NCBI RefSeq assembly: GCF_020381325.1
Contig: NZ_JAGSPI010000012.1
Location: forward strand, 1-47,774
Source: Providencia vermicola
GTDB taxonomy: Bacteria; Pseudomonadota; Gammaproteobacteria; Enterobacterales; Enterobacteriaceae
Reading direction: 5' to 3'
DNA length: 47,774 nucleotides
Part shown: in pieces, positions 29,015-37,775 of the stretch
Numbering within the stretch: position 1 is the first letter of the stretch
Layout of the letters: each line of letters begins with the position of its first letter
The notes under the pieces: generated by a model
Told to the model about the DNA's origin: nothing
The model's input: only the letters and a program-made list of their open reading frames with translations
Databases searched by the model: none
Translations under genes and position numbers: made by a program

Positions 29015-29632
29015 ATGAAAGCACTGACGGCTCGACAACAGCAGGTTTATGATCTGGTGCGTGACCACATTTCGCAAACAGGTATGCCTCCTACACGTGC
29101 TGAAATAGCAGCAAGTCTTGGTTTTCGTTCGCCTAATGCGGCAGAAGAACATTTAAAAGCCTTGGCTCGCAAGGGTGTAATTGAAATTGTTTCTGGGGCA
29201 TCACGAGGCATCCGCCTACTTCTTGAAGAAGAGGCTGAAGATCAAGGGTTACCTTTGATTGGGCGCGTTGCCGCTGGCGAACCTTTATTGGCACAAGAAC
29301 ATATTGAAAGTCATTATCAGGTTGATCCTGAACTCTTCAAACCTCACGCAGATTTCCTATTACGCGTGAATGGTATGTCGATGAAAGACATCGGTATTAT
29401 GGACGGTGACTTATTAGCCGTTCATAAAACACAAAATGCGCATAATGGCCAAGTGATTGTTGCGCGCATTGATGATGAAGTGACTGTTAAACGTTTTAAA
29501 CAACAAGGTAACCGTGTTGAATTAATCGCTGAAAATCCTGAGTTTGCACCGATTGTTGTCGATTTACGCGAGCAAAGCTTCACTATTGAAGGTTTAGCAG
29601 TTGGAGTGATCCGTAATAGTGATTGGTATTAA
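29015..29632 (+). CDS. lexA: SOS repressor LexA
   Basis: Represses DNA-damage genes and cleaves itself when RecA filaments form. The 205-residue product (202 in E. coli) has a winged helix-turn-helix (1-70; [20 protein letters not shown]) and an S24 peptidase domain. The scissile bond is Ala87-Gly88 in RVAAGEP; the catalytic pair is Ser122 (NGMSMKD) and Lys159 (VTVKRF), each shifted by three from E. coli. An AGGGGAA site precedes the ATG. In E. coli dinF follows; here zur comes next, on the other strand. Confidence 0.97.
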   Translation: MKALTARQQQVYDLVRDHISQTGMPPTRAEIAASLGFRSPNAAEEHLKALARKGVIEIVSGASRGIRLLLEEEAEDQGLPLIGRVAAGEPLLAQEHIESHYQVDPELFKPHADFLLRVNGMSMKDIGIMDGDLLAVHKTQNAHNGQVIVARIDDEVTVKRFKQQGNRVELIAENPEFAPIVVDLREQSFTIEGLAVGVIRNSDWY

Positions 29633-29810
29633 TTCTTAGATTATCAGGTATGTAGCGGCGTGCTGCTTGTTTGATTTTTCCATTATTGCTGGCAGATTTC
29701 ACATTGATGTATAGAGATCTGCCTGCTTTACTTCCTTTCTTTTATATCCCTTCTTTATATTACTTCTCGTATTCTTTTCTTATATAAGTAGTGTCGTGAA
29801 TTCTACAACG

Positions 29811-30332
29811 TTATTTGCTACTTTTCTTTGCAGTGATCGGTTGTTCATGGTCATGGCTACAGTGTGCGTGGTCTTGGCAGCTATCGATTTCATCACAGTT
29901 TTTACATAAACCATGGTTTTCAACCACAGTATGGCGTAAACGGAACTGATTAGTTTCCGCTAAGCTAATGATGGCGGCTTCTATTGTTGCGCAATCACTT
30001 TCAGTCACACTACCGCAATGATCACAAATGAGCATCACTGAGATATGACTTGGGTTATCAAAGTGATGGCAAACAACGTAGCTGTTGGTTGACTCTATTT
30101 TATGAATAAAGCCTTGCTCCATTAAAAACTCAAGCCCACGGTAAACAGTGGGGGGTTTTGCTTGTGGTTCAACTTCACGCAGTAAATCCAATAAATCGTA
30201 GGCACTGATAGCACCGTGTTGTTGTGCAATAAGACGTAACACGGTTTCTCGCTGTGGAGTCAATCTAACGCCTCTTGATTGGCAGATACGCTCTGCCATC
30301 ACAAGTATCTTATCTTCACTCATTTTTTTCAT
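29811..30332 (-). CDS. zur: zinc uptake regulator Zur
   Basis: Fur-family repressor of zinc uptake genes. The 173-residue product has a winged helix-turn-helix with the Zur-specific block AISAYDLLDLLREVEPQAKPPTVYRGLEF (about 40-70), the structural zinc motif CDHCG, a second pair CKNC, and a His/Cys-rich tail (CQDHAHCSHDHE). The frame opens with a TTG at 30344, but the ATG at 30332 has a GGAG site seven bases upstream and is preferred. Convergent with lexA. Confidence 0.95.
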   Translation of the reverse strand: MKKMSEDKILVMAERICQSRGVRLTPQRETVLRLIAQQHGAISAYDLLDLLREVEPQAKPPTVYRGLEFLMEQGFIHKIESTNSYVVCHHFDNPSHISVMLICDHCGSVTESDCATIEAAIISLAETNQFRLRHTVVENHGLCKNCDEIDSCQDHAHCSHDHEQPITAKKSSK

Positions 30333-30493
30333 TTTTGACTCCAACTTCGGAAACTAAGTATCGACTATAGGAACAAGTTTATCATAGTTTTCTGACTGAA
30401 ATAGCTTGAAAAGAGAAAGTAGAAGGGCATGTACTCAACTGAGTTTTGTTAGATAAAAATGAAGAATAAAAGAAATAATAAATGGAGAAAACA

Positions 30494-30550
30494 ATGAATA
30501 TATTTTATTTATCTCTTGTTAATGAATGCGTAACAAAAATAAAACGTTAA
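30494..30550 (+). CDS. possible 18-residue small ORF
   Basis: An ATG eight bases behind GGAG opens a frame of 18 codons (MNIFYLSLVNECVTKIKR) ending in TAA. Ribosome-binding site and start are well arranged, but the frame is too short for coding statistics and no family is recognised. It is far from the fimbrial promoter, so a leader-peptide role is not supported. Could well be chance. Confidence 0.2.
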   Translation: MNIFYLSLVNECVTKIKR

Positions 30551-30942
30551 GAGCTTGAAGATATAACTAAATTTGAACAATTGTAAGAAATAAACTGTTA
30601 CTTTTTGATGTAATTTTTAATTGAGATTAATCTTATCTTAGATCCTTCTTTCCCTTTAAGTGAATAAGAAAAGTTGTTTTTTTAGTTTTAAATATAATTA
30701 AATTAAATTTTAAGAGTTAAAATATCAAATAAATCACTGCGTATAGATTTATATTTCAACGGGTGTGCGGTGTTTTTTTGAAATATATTGAAATTATTAC
30801 CAATGAAAGATGAAAGGTTTATATAAGTTTTTCTAAATAGCATATTTGATTTATGTATTTTTTAACTTTTTTGGTTTTTTAGTTCTAATTTTCCAATTTA
30901 AATGAAATAAAAATCTATACAAACACATTGGGTGAGTATTTT

Positions 30943-30970
30943 TTGACAACAAATGTTGTGATTGTAGAAT
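30943..30970 (+). promoter_or_regulatory. candidate fimbrial operon promoter with overlapping dyad
   Basis: TTGACA (30943-30948), a 16-bp spacer and TAGAAT (30965-30970) form a near-consensus sigma-70 promoter. The dyad ACAACA-AA-TGTTGT (30946-30959) overlaps the -35 box and spacer and could be an operator. A second TTGACA starts at 30970. Initiation near 30977 would give a 5' leader of about 295 nt before the major-subunit gene. Confidence 0.55.
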
Positions 30971-31272
30971 TGACATCAGAAAGTATCAAAGCGGTGCATA
31001 AAAAACTCATTTAGTCTTCTATATCAATTTTCAAAAAATTATGAGGGAAACTGAATAGTTAATTTGAAAGCAGGAAAGTTAGCTTAATGAGTTTTTGTTT
31101 TTAAAAAAATGATAAATGAGAAGGATCTTATTTATATATAACCCTCTAATCTGAACGAAGCTAATAAAGCTGGAGTGCTGAAAAACTTCACTGATAAATA
31201 CCAAATAAAGTTGGCTAGTTATCAATAAAAATTAGAAAGAGGGACCCTTCCTACTCATTTAAGGAAATGTTT

Positions 31273-31860
31273 ATGAAACTGAATAAATTAGCATTAACTC
31301 TAGCTCTTGGTTTAGGTGTTGGTTTTTCTGGTGTGGCATTAGCTGATGATCCAGTAAAAACAGTAGAAAGCTCACAAGGTGAAATTCGTTTTACTGGTTT
31401 CATTAATGATGTTCCATGTTCAATTGATGCTAATAACCTGAAACAACTGGTTGAGTTTGGTGAAATTGCATTACACGAACTGACATCTAACCAATATCGT
31501 TCAGACAGCAAAGATTTCGATATCGTATTGAAAAACTGTTCAACTGAAACTTACAAAAACGCAAAAATCACTTTTACTGGCCCAACAATTTCAGGATTCC
31601 AAGGTTTCACTGGTGAATTACTTGGTTTAGGTGGAAAAGTTAAAAATGCAGGTATCGTGATCACTAACGGTGCGGACAAAGTTGTTGAGTTTGGTAAAGC
31701 GTTCCCAGGTACTGGTGATGGCTATGCGTTAAATTCAGGTGATGGTAAAGAAACAACTCTGCACTTTGCTGCATATGTTAAAGGTAACGAAGATGCAACT
31801 GCTAAAGCAACAACCGGTAGCTTTAACACTGTTGCTAACTTCAAAATCATCTACCAATAA
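31273..31860 (+). CDS. major fimbrial subunit
   Basis: Pilin of a chaperone-usher fimbria. The 195-residue precursor has a signal peptide ending GVALA before DDPVK, two cysteines (VPCSID and LKNCSTE) that form the pilin disulfide, and the C-terminal beta strand FNTVANFKIIYQ with a penultimate Tyr, the part that donates to the chaperone and to the next subunit. The AAGGAA site is six bases before the ATG at 31273; an ATG at 31267 is too close to it. First gene of the operon; a strong stem-loop follows it, consistent with high relative abundance of this transcript. Confidence 0.93.
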   Translation: MKLNKLALTLALGLGVGFSGVALADDPVKTVESSQGEIRFTGFINDVPCSIDANNLKQLVEFGEIALHELTSNQYRSDSKDFDIVLKNCSTETYKNAKITFTGPTISGFQGFTGELLGLGGKVKNAGIVITNGADKVVEFGKAFPGTGDGYALNSGDGKETTLHFAAYVKGNEDATAKATTGSFNTVANFKIIYQ

Positions 31861-31884
31861 GACTTATTTGAGTTAGATAAGTAA

Positions 31885-31914
31885 AAACATGTGGCGTGTG
31901 AACGCCATATGTTT
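31885..31914 (+). terminator. stem-loop behind the major subunit gene
   Basis: A 13-bp RNA stem, AAACATGTGGCGT (31885-31897) with ACGCCATATGTTT (31902-31914), closes a GTGA tetraloop with one G-U pair. The T-rich stretch behind it is interrupted, so it is probably a leaky terminator or 3' end protector that raises pilin mRNA over usher mRNA. Confidence 0.65.
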
Positions 31915-31958
31915 CTACACCTTTACCTTTTTACTTTGTTTGATAGGCGCATAATTAA

Positions 31959-34448
31959 ATGAAAAGCATGAAACTAAATTTAATTACAAAATTAATGCTT
32001 TTAATATTAACGCCAATGCTTGCATTTTCTGAAGAAGCAATTGATTTTAATACTGAATTTCTTGAAGCAGATAGTACTGAAAATGTCGATTTCAGCAAGT
32101 TCTCTCATGCAAACTATATTCCTCCTGGAAATTACTTATTAACGGTATCAGTTAATAGAGTTAAAATTTCTATGGAACAACCCATTGTTTTTTTCACACC
32201 TGACTACGACGATAAATCCTCCCTAGCATGTATTACACCTGAGCTTTATGAGCAACTTGGATTGCAAAGGGATTGGAGTAAAAAAGTAACGTGGTTATTA
32301 AATGATCAATGTTTAGATATCCGTTCTATTCCCGATATGAGTATTCAAGGGGATTTAGCAAAAAACAACGTTGAAATAAATATTCCACAAGCATTTATGG
32401 AGTACCAAGATCCTAACTGGGATCCACCTTCTCGCTGGGATGATGGTATTTTAGGTGCTTTCATCGATTACAATGCAACAGGGCGTATTGTTAACAAACG
32501 CACAGGTGATAAAGGTACAGAGTCTGGCATTACTGCGACTGGAACCATGGGAACAAATATCGGTGCCTGGCGTATGAGAGCAGACTGGCAAACCCAAAAA
32601 GGTGAGCTAAATAAAGGTGGGCAATCATGGTCTTGGAATCAACTGTATCTGTATCGAGCAATTCGTGCGTTAAATTCACGTTTAACCTTTGGTGAGCAAT
32701 ATTTATCTTCTGAATTATTCGACAGTATACGTTATATAGGGACGAGCTTAGAAACTAATGAATCGATGCTCCCACCTCGTTTACAAGGGTATGCACCTGA
32801 AATTGCAGGGGTCGCAAAATCGAATGCAACGGTGATTGTTAAACAAGATGGACGAATTATTTACCAAACGGAAGTGAGTCCAGGTCCATTTAGAATTCAA
32901 GATGTTAACTCTTTTGGCGGAGGGACGTTAGATGTTTCTGTCCAAGAGCAAGATGGTAGTGTAACAAATTATAAAGTTGAAACTTCCAGACTCGGTACAT
33001 TGACGCGCCCAGGTCAGCTTGTTTATAAATTTGTTTTGGGTAAACCAAGTAAAAATGAGCATAGTACTCAGGGCCCTGTGTTTAGTTTAGGCTCTTTATC
33101 ATGGGGAGCAACAAATAACACAACTATTTATGGTGGCGTTTTAGGTTCTTCCGAATATCAAAATATCGCGCTGGGTTTAGGGCGTGACTTCGCTCCATTT
33201 GGGGTACTGTCAGGTAATATTAGTATATCAAGAGCGGAAATGGGAAGAGCGGATAATAATCAAACTCTGACAGGGAATTCCTATAATCTAACGTATTCAA
33301 AGCAGTTTGATGATATCAACAGCCAAATTACTTTTGCGGGCTATCGATTCTCAGAAAGAAACTATATGAATATGAGTCAATTTATTGACCGACGTTACAA
33401 TGACAGTACGATGGATAGCGGTAAAGAATTATATACCATTATATTTGGTACGGCATTCCCTGAATATAATACAAATATGTATTTAAATTACTCGCATCAA
33501 ACTTATTGGAATCGTTCTTCAACTGACCAATATAATTTGACGGTTTCTAATTATTTTGATTTAGGTAAAATAAAAAATTTAAGTCTTAGCTTAACAGCAT
33601 ATAAAACTAAGTCGCACCAAAGTGATGATAATGGTGTATATTTAAATCTAAATGTGCCTTTAAATGATAATCAGGCAAGCGTCAGTTATTCAGGCTCATT
33701 TTCCCGTCATAATAATAGCCATAGTGCGAATTATTATGACCGTATTGATGAGCGAAGTACCTATTCCGTTTCTGCGGGAACGTGGGATAAAGATAAAGTA
33801 ACAACATCAGGTATGTATAATTATGATGGGGATGCTGCACAACTTAATATTAATGGAACGTATATTCAAGACAATCAAACTGCATTATCTATGCAATTAA
33901 AGGGTGGGGTAACACTCACCCAAGAAGGTGGCGCACTGCATCGTAATACCTCAATCAATGGAGGCTCAAGAGTCTTAATCGATACGAATGGTATTGAAGG
34001 TATTCCAGTTCGTACTGGGATAACGCCAATTAAAACAAATCGTTATGGTAAGGCTGTTATTACGAGTGTTATGGATTTTAACCGTAATAATCTGCGAATT
34101 GATATAAATAGTATACCAGATAATGTCGAGGCGTTGGATTCAAACCAATTTGCAACACTCACGGAAGGTGCAATTGGTTATCGTAAGTTCAATGTGATTA
34201 AAGGTGAAAAAATTCTGGGAACTATTAGCTTAGAAAATAATAGCTATCCTCCATTTGGGGCATCCGTTATCAATGCTAAACATATTGAAGTTGGTATTGT
34301 ATCAGATAATGGGTTTATTTATTTAGCGGGTATTAATCCATCAGATATTCTTGAAGTGAAGTGGGGAGATAAATCTTCATGCCATATTCAAATACCTGAA
34401 AAAATAGAAGGTGGCATGGAAAAAACAATATTACTTCCATGCAAATAA
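31959..34448 (+). CDS. fimbrial outer-membrane usher
   Basis: PapC/MrpC-type usher, 829 residues, which forms the beta-barrel pore through which subunits are assembled. Signal peptide to about residue 24 (LTPMLAFS), N-terminal chaperone-binding domain beginning IDFNTEFLEAD, barrel with the family blocks GEQYLSSELFDSIRYIGTSL, LPPRLQGYAPEIAGVAKSNA and GPFRIQDVNSFGGGTLDVSV, plug domain, and C-terminal domains with two cysteines (WGDKSSCHIQIP, ILLPCK). Second gene of the fimbrial operon, 98 bp after the pilin gene and 33 bp before the chaperone gene. Confidence 0.95.
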   Translation: MKSMKLNLITKLMLLILTPMLAFSEEAIDFNTEFLEADSTENVDFSKFSHANYIPPGNYLLTVSVNRVKISMEQPIVFFTPDYDDKSSLACITPELYEQLGLQRDWSKKVTWLLNDQCLDIRSIPDMSIQGDLAKNNVEINIPQAFMEYQDPNWDPPSRWDDGILGAFIDYNATGRIVNKRTGDKGTESGITATGTMGTNIGAWRMRADWQTQKGELNKGGQSWSWNQLYLYRAIRALNSRLTFGEQYLSSELFDSIRYIGTSLETNESMLPPRLQGYAPEIAGVAKSNATVIVKQDGRIIYQTEVSPGPFRIQDVNSFGGGTLDVSVQEQDGSVTNYKVETSRLGTLTRPGQLVYKFVLGKPSKNEHSTQGPVFSLGSLSWGATNNTTIYGGVLGSSEYQNIALGLGRDFAPFGVLSGNISISRAEMGRADNNQTLTGNSYNLTYSKQFDDINSQITFAGYRFSERNYMNMSQFIDRRYNDSTMDSGKELYTIIFGTAFPEYNTNMYLNYSHQTYWNRSSTDQYNLTVSNYFDLGKIKNLSLSLTAYKTKSHQSDDNGVYLNLNVPLNDNQASVSYSGSFSRHNNSHSANYYDRIDERSTYSVSAGTWDKDKVTTSGMYNYDGDAAQLNINGTYIQDNQTALSMQLKGGVTLTQEGGALHRNTSINGGSRVLIDTNGIEGIPVRTGITPIKTNRYGKAVITSVMDFNRNNLRIDINSIPDNVEALDSNQFATLTEGAIGYRKFNVIKGEKILGTISLENNSYPPFGASVINAKHIEVGIVSDNGFIYLAGINPSDILEVKWGDKSSCHIQIPEKIEGGMEKTILLPCK

Positions 34449-34481
34449 TTATAAATATGCATTAACGTCAACGGTGAAAGT

Positions 34482-35219
34482 ATGAATATTAGTATAAATG
34501 CTAAAATAGCGACAGCGATGAGTCTATTTTTATTAATGCAATCAGCTTATGCAGCTATTGCACTCGATAGAACTCGTGTTATTTATAATGAAAATGATAA
34601 ATCAGTGAGTATGGGACTTACAAATGAGCACTTAACAAGTCCATATTTGGCTCAGGCTTGGATAGAAAATGATAGAGATGAGAAAGTTACATCACCTTTT
34701 ATTGTGACTCCGCCTGTCCATCGAATAGAGGCAAACTCTAAAAGTCAGATTAAAATTCAATCAGTGCCTGCAATTGCTCAATTGCCAAAGGACAGAGAAA
34801 GTATCTATTATTTGAATGTAAGAGAAATTCCACCACGTAGTGACAAAGCGAATGTTTTACAGATAGCATTACAAACAAAAATTAAGCTTTTTTATCGCCC
34901 AGCGGCGATTATGATCAAAGAGCGTATGGAATTTATTCCACAAGAAAATAATATAAAAATAGTTAAGCGTGGTACTGATTATTTAGTAAAAAATCCATCT
35001 CCTTATTTTTTGTCTATTACTAAAACAAAAAAAGGAAATACAGAAGTTTCGAACTTTGAACCTGTCATGATCGCTCCTTTTAGTGAGTCCAGTTTAGGAA
35101 AAATTTCTGGGAGTTTAGGGGCTATGCCAACCTTAGTTTATCTGAATGATTTTGGGGGTACGGTTGATTTGAAATTTAGCTGCCAAACAACTGAATGCTC
35201 TGTAGTACCAAGAAAATAA
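34482..35219 (+). CDS. periplasmic fimbrial chaperone
   Basis: PapD-like chaperone, 245 residues, with a signal peptide ending QSAYA before AIALDRTRVIY. It carries the subunit-anchoring Arg (LDRTRVIYNE) and Lys (LQTKIKLFYRP) and the family block DRESIYYLNVREIPPRSDKA. The C-terminal half is the second immunoglobulin-like domain, with two cysteines in SCQTTECS. It delivers all five subunits of this operon to the usher. Confidence 0.94.
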   Translation: MNISINAKIATAMSLFLLMQSAYAAIALDRTRVIYNENDKSVSMGLTNEHLTSPYLAQAWIENDRDEKVTSPFIVTPPVHRIEANSKSQIKIQSVPAIAQLPKDRESIYYLNVREIPPRSDKANVLQIALQTKIKLFYRPAAIMIKERMEFIPQENNIKIVKRGTDYLVKNPSPYFLSITKTKKGNTEVSNFEPVMIAPFSESSLGKISGSLGAMPTLVYLNDFGGTVDLKFSCQTTECSVVPRK

Positions 35220-35230
35220 GGCTGATGATT

Positions 35231-35737
35231 ATGTCCATTAATTCTATGATATCTCCCAAAAAAGTAATGAGGATATTTGCTTTTTTAATTGCCTTTAATA
35301 TACCAAGTATGTATGGGTTCTCGGGATTTTTATATATTGATATTAAAGGGGAGGTGTTATCCAAGCCTTGTACAATTAATAATGGACAAACCATCGAAAT
35401 AGATTTTGGCGATGTCATGACGACGCGTGTTCAAGACGAAGTTTATAAAGAGCCAATCGAGTATACGGTAAGTTGTAAGGATGGAGTTAAGCCTAAATTA
35501 AATATATTCATTGATGGGATCTCATCTTCATTTGATCAGCGATTATTAAAAACAAGTATCGATAATTTAGCAGTGCTTTTTAAGGCTGATTCAACTGAAT
35601 TTCCACTCAGAAGTAAACGTTCTTTTAATTTTGCCAATCCTGCAAAGCTCGATGCAGTATTAGTTAAAAAAAGCGGCTCAGATCTCCCCGCAAAGAGTTT
35701 TACAGCGACAGCAACATTGAAAGTTGAATATCAATAA
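35231..35737 (+). CDS. minor fimbrial subunit 1
   Basis: A 168-residue pilin-fold protein with a hydrophobic N-terminal segment (MRIFAFLIAFNIPSMYG), a Cys pair (KPCTINNGQ and VSCKDG) and a C-terminal donor strand ending TATLKVEYQ. Two upstream ATGs are possible; the AAGG at 35218-35221 is best spaced to 35231. It is clearly paralogous to the next subunit: both contain the order KGxxxxxPCxIxxGxxIEVDF-like, SxDNLAVxF and AVLV. Probably an MrpF/MrpG-type adaptor or tip subunit. Confidence 0.87.
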   Translation: MSINSMISPKKVMRIFAFLIAFNIPSMYGFSGFLYIDIKGEVLSKPCTINNGQTIEIDFGDVMTTRVQDEVYKEPIEYTVSCKDGVKPKLNIFIDGISSSFDQRLLKTSIDNLAVLFKADSTEFPLRSKRSFNFANPAKLDAVLVKKSGSDLPAKSFTATATLKVEYQ

Positions 35738-35747
35738 GGGTTGAAAC

Positions 35748-36242
35748 ATGTTGAATGTAAAAACAATTACGAGTGTAGTCTTATTGATGCTTATGTTGCC
35801 CTTTACTTCAAGTGCGAAAGACTATGAGACTGAAATTAGTATTAAAGGCAATTTAATTACACCACCACCATGCCACATTGATGATGGTAAAGAGATAGAG
35901 GTAGATTTCGAGAATGTATCGGTTAAATCGATACAAGGTAATGACCAGAAAAAGCAGGTTAATTACCAAATTCAATGTGGAGAAAATAAAAACAACTGGG
36001 CGATGTATTTAAAGTTAAACGGCCCCAAAAGCGCTTTTGATCTTAATGGATTAAGTACTGGAGTAGATAACCTAGCGGTTAAATTTCAACTTGCAGAGCA
36101 AGATTTAGAACTTGGGAAAAAATATTTAATTGACCCGAATAACCCTGGAATTTTATGGGCAGTCTTAGTGCGTAATGGAAGTAATGAAATAAATACAGGT
36201 GATTTTGTTGCCAACGCAACGATGGTTGTGGAGTACGAATGA
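35748..36242 (+). CDS. minor fimbrial subunit 2
   Basis: A 164-residue pilin-fold protein with signal peptide ending TSSA before KDYETEIS, cysteines in PPPCHIDDGKEIEVDF and YQIQCGEN, and the donor strand NATMVVEYE. An AAGGG site is seven bases before the ATG. The stop codon overlaps the start of the next gene (ATGA), indicating translational coupling. Paralogue of the subunit just upstream, suggesting local gene duplication. Confidence 0.88.
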   Translation: MLNVKTITSVVLLMLMLPFTSSAKDYETEISIKGNLITPPPCHIDDGKEIEVDFENVSVKSIQGNDQKKQVNYQIQCGENKNNWAMYLKLNGPKSAFDLNGLSTGVDNLAVKFQLAEQDLELGKKYLIDPNNPGILWAVLVRNGSNEINTGDFVANATMVVEYE

Positions 36243-36781
36243 TGAAAAAAATCAACCAGATATTATTAATCGGTTTTTTGAGTCTTATGGGAAGTTATAC
36301 TACTGAAGCCGCAACAAACAATGTCAAAATAAAGGGAACATTGGTCAACTCACCTTGTGTTGTTTTGCCTGAAAATAAGAATGTTGAAGTCGATTTTGGT
36401 GATATTCGTTTGTTGGATATTTATGATCCAACATATCAGTTACCACGGCGAGAAATGACACTAGCTTTGTCTAATTGCGATCTCAGTATTGCAAAAAGAA
36501 TGAAAGTCAAAATTTCTGGCGCTGAACATGGGCAAATGCCAGGCTTTTTAGCCTTGAGTGGAGCAGAATCTAACCCTGGTTTAGGTATCGGCTTTGAGCT
36601 TTCCAGTGGCGAGGAAATTAAAATAAATCAGGTTTCATCTTTAATGCCTATTACTCAAGCAGGAACCAATGAGCTGAAGTTTGAGACTTTTCTAAAAGTG
36701 ACCCCAGATTCTATTGCAGATCAGCAAATTAAAACTGGGCATATTTCAGCAATCGCGACGTTTTTATTCGAGTATGAGTAA
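36239..36781 (+). CDS. minor fimbrial subunit 3
   Basis: A 180-residue pilin-fold protein. Signal peptide ends TTEA before ATNNVKIKG; cysteines lie in NSPCVVLPEN and LSNCDLS; the donor strand is AIATFLFEYE. The block VEVDFGDIRLLDIYD is typical of minor subunits near the tip. The ATG overlaps the preceding stop by four bases and has a GGAG site; a second ATG follows at once and cannot be excluded as the start. Confidence 0.88.
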   Translation: MMKKINQILLIGFLSLMGSYTTEAATNNVKIKGTLVNSPCVVLPENKNVEVDFGDIRLLDIYDPTYQLPRREMTLALSNCDLSIAKRMKVKISGAEHGQMPGFLALSGAESNPGLGIGFELSSGEEIKINQVSSLMPITQAGTNELKFETFLKVTPDSIADQQIKTGHISAIATFLFEYE

Positions 36782-36844
36782 CTTTATTTTCAGGTATCTA
36801 CTTTGATATAGGTAAAGTCTAAATTAAATATAAAGAGAATTAAA

Positions 36845-37702
36845 ATGGGAAAACGAATACAACAGTTATTAATGATACCACTCTTTTTTATTGCATCTGT
36901 ATGCTATAGCTCAACCTACTTTTCATATGTAGAAGATATTGTTAAAGGAAGCGGGTATACCTATTACTATCAAATGGATTATTGGAAAGCTAGCTCGCCG
37001 ATGGAGCCAAATCCTTGTGTTGCTGTATTAGGGAGTAAAGGGGCAAAAAACTGTTATTTCAGCATAAACCATTTACATTCAGGAAAATCTACGGGGGGAA
37101 TTGCTTCTCGTGCGGATTGGTCATGTGGGATTAATTTTGCTAATTATCCTACGATGGCTTCGATTATTGAAGCTTCACAATCGCAATGTGGATTAACATT
37201 CCCTCGTAAGGGAGAAAGTCGACATAGTGGTGGGATCACAACAGACGAGTGTGTTGGGATTTTTGTGGGGGAAACTGCGAAAAAAAGCTATGCAACAATT
37301 TTACCTGGGGGGATCTGTGGTATTGCTCCGCCACCAGCAGGAAAATGCTACTTTACCTCTCCTGACGGCAATGGAAGTACACTTGAACTTAATCATGGTG
37401 CATTAAATGCCAATGAATTAAATGGCGATATGCAAACAAGTTTGTTTTATATAATTTGTAACCAAGATATGAGTGTCAAAGTTTCATCAAACTTGCAAAA
37501 TGATGATGTAAATTTAAGGCCAGATGGCTCATTAAAATCACACGTTACATTAAATAACCATTCTGCCGCGGTCGGCATTGTACAATCAGTGAGAGAAAAT
37601 CAAGTATGGCCAGTACGCGTTGAATCAACTTTAAAAACAAATGGTACTGTTGAGCCAGGTAAGTTTAGTGGTCGTATTACTTTAGTTTTGACTATTCCAT
37701 GA
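36845..37702 (+). CDS. MrpH-like fimbrial tip adhesin
   Basis: Two-domain adhesin of 285 residues at the end of the fimbrial operon. After a signal peptide (to about residue 22) comes a Cys-rich receptor-binding domain (23-160; Cys58, 70, 94, 115, 136, 158) and then a pilin domain (from CYFTSPDGNGSTLEL) ending PGKFSGRITLVLTIP. In Proteus mirabilis MrpH three histidines (72, 74, 117) hold a zinc ion needed for adhesion; here His76, His78 (SINHLHSG) and His127 (GESRHSGG) have nearly the same H-x-H ... H layout. Zinc binding is therefore predicted, not shown. An intrinsic terminator follows. Confidence 0.85.
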   Translation: MGKRIQQLLMIPLFFIASVCYSSTYFSYVEDIVKGSGYTYYYQMDYWKASSPMEPNPCVAVLGSKGAKNCYFSINHLHSGKSTGGIASRADWSCGINFANYPTMASIIEASQSQCGLTFPRKGESRHSGGITTDECVGIFVGETAKKSYATILPGGICGIAPPPAGKCYFTSPDGNGSTLELNHGALNANELNGDMQTSLFYIICNQDMSVKVSSNLQNDDVNLRPDGSLKSHVTLNNHSAAVGIVQSVRENQVWPVRVESTLKTNGTVEPGKFSGRITLVLTIP

Positions 37703-37748
37703 ATTAAACTATGTTTTGTATTCGTCATTTTCCCATGTTGACGGTTTT

Positions 37749-37775
37749 GCCTACTATTTAGTAGGCTTTTTTTTT
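37749..37775 (+). terminator. fimbrial operon terminator
   Basis: Stem GCCTACT (37749-37755) / AGTAGGC (37760-37766), 4-nt loop, then nine T residues. Its T-run reaches the 3' end of the convergent FidL-like gene. Confidence 0.93.

Larger units (their letters stand above)
30333..31272. other. AT-rich region between zur and the fimbrial operon
   Basis: About 940 bp, markedly AT-rich, as is usual in front of horizontally variable surface loci and silenced H-NS targets. It contains a doubtful short frame (30494-30550) and the promoter/dyad at 30943-30970. I looked for inverted repeats bounding an invertible promoter, as in the Proteus mrp locus, and for a recombinase gene; neither is visible. 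Confidence 0.55.

Noticed and set aside
29648-29670. Terminator after lexA
   Set aside because: A short GC stem with a G-U pair and a broken T-run; not convincing enough to list.
30333-31272. Invertible promoter element as in Proteus mrp
   Set aside because: No pair of flanking inverted repeats of useful length and no recombinase gene nearby.
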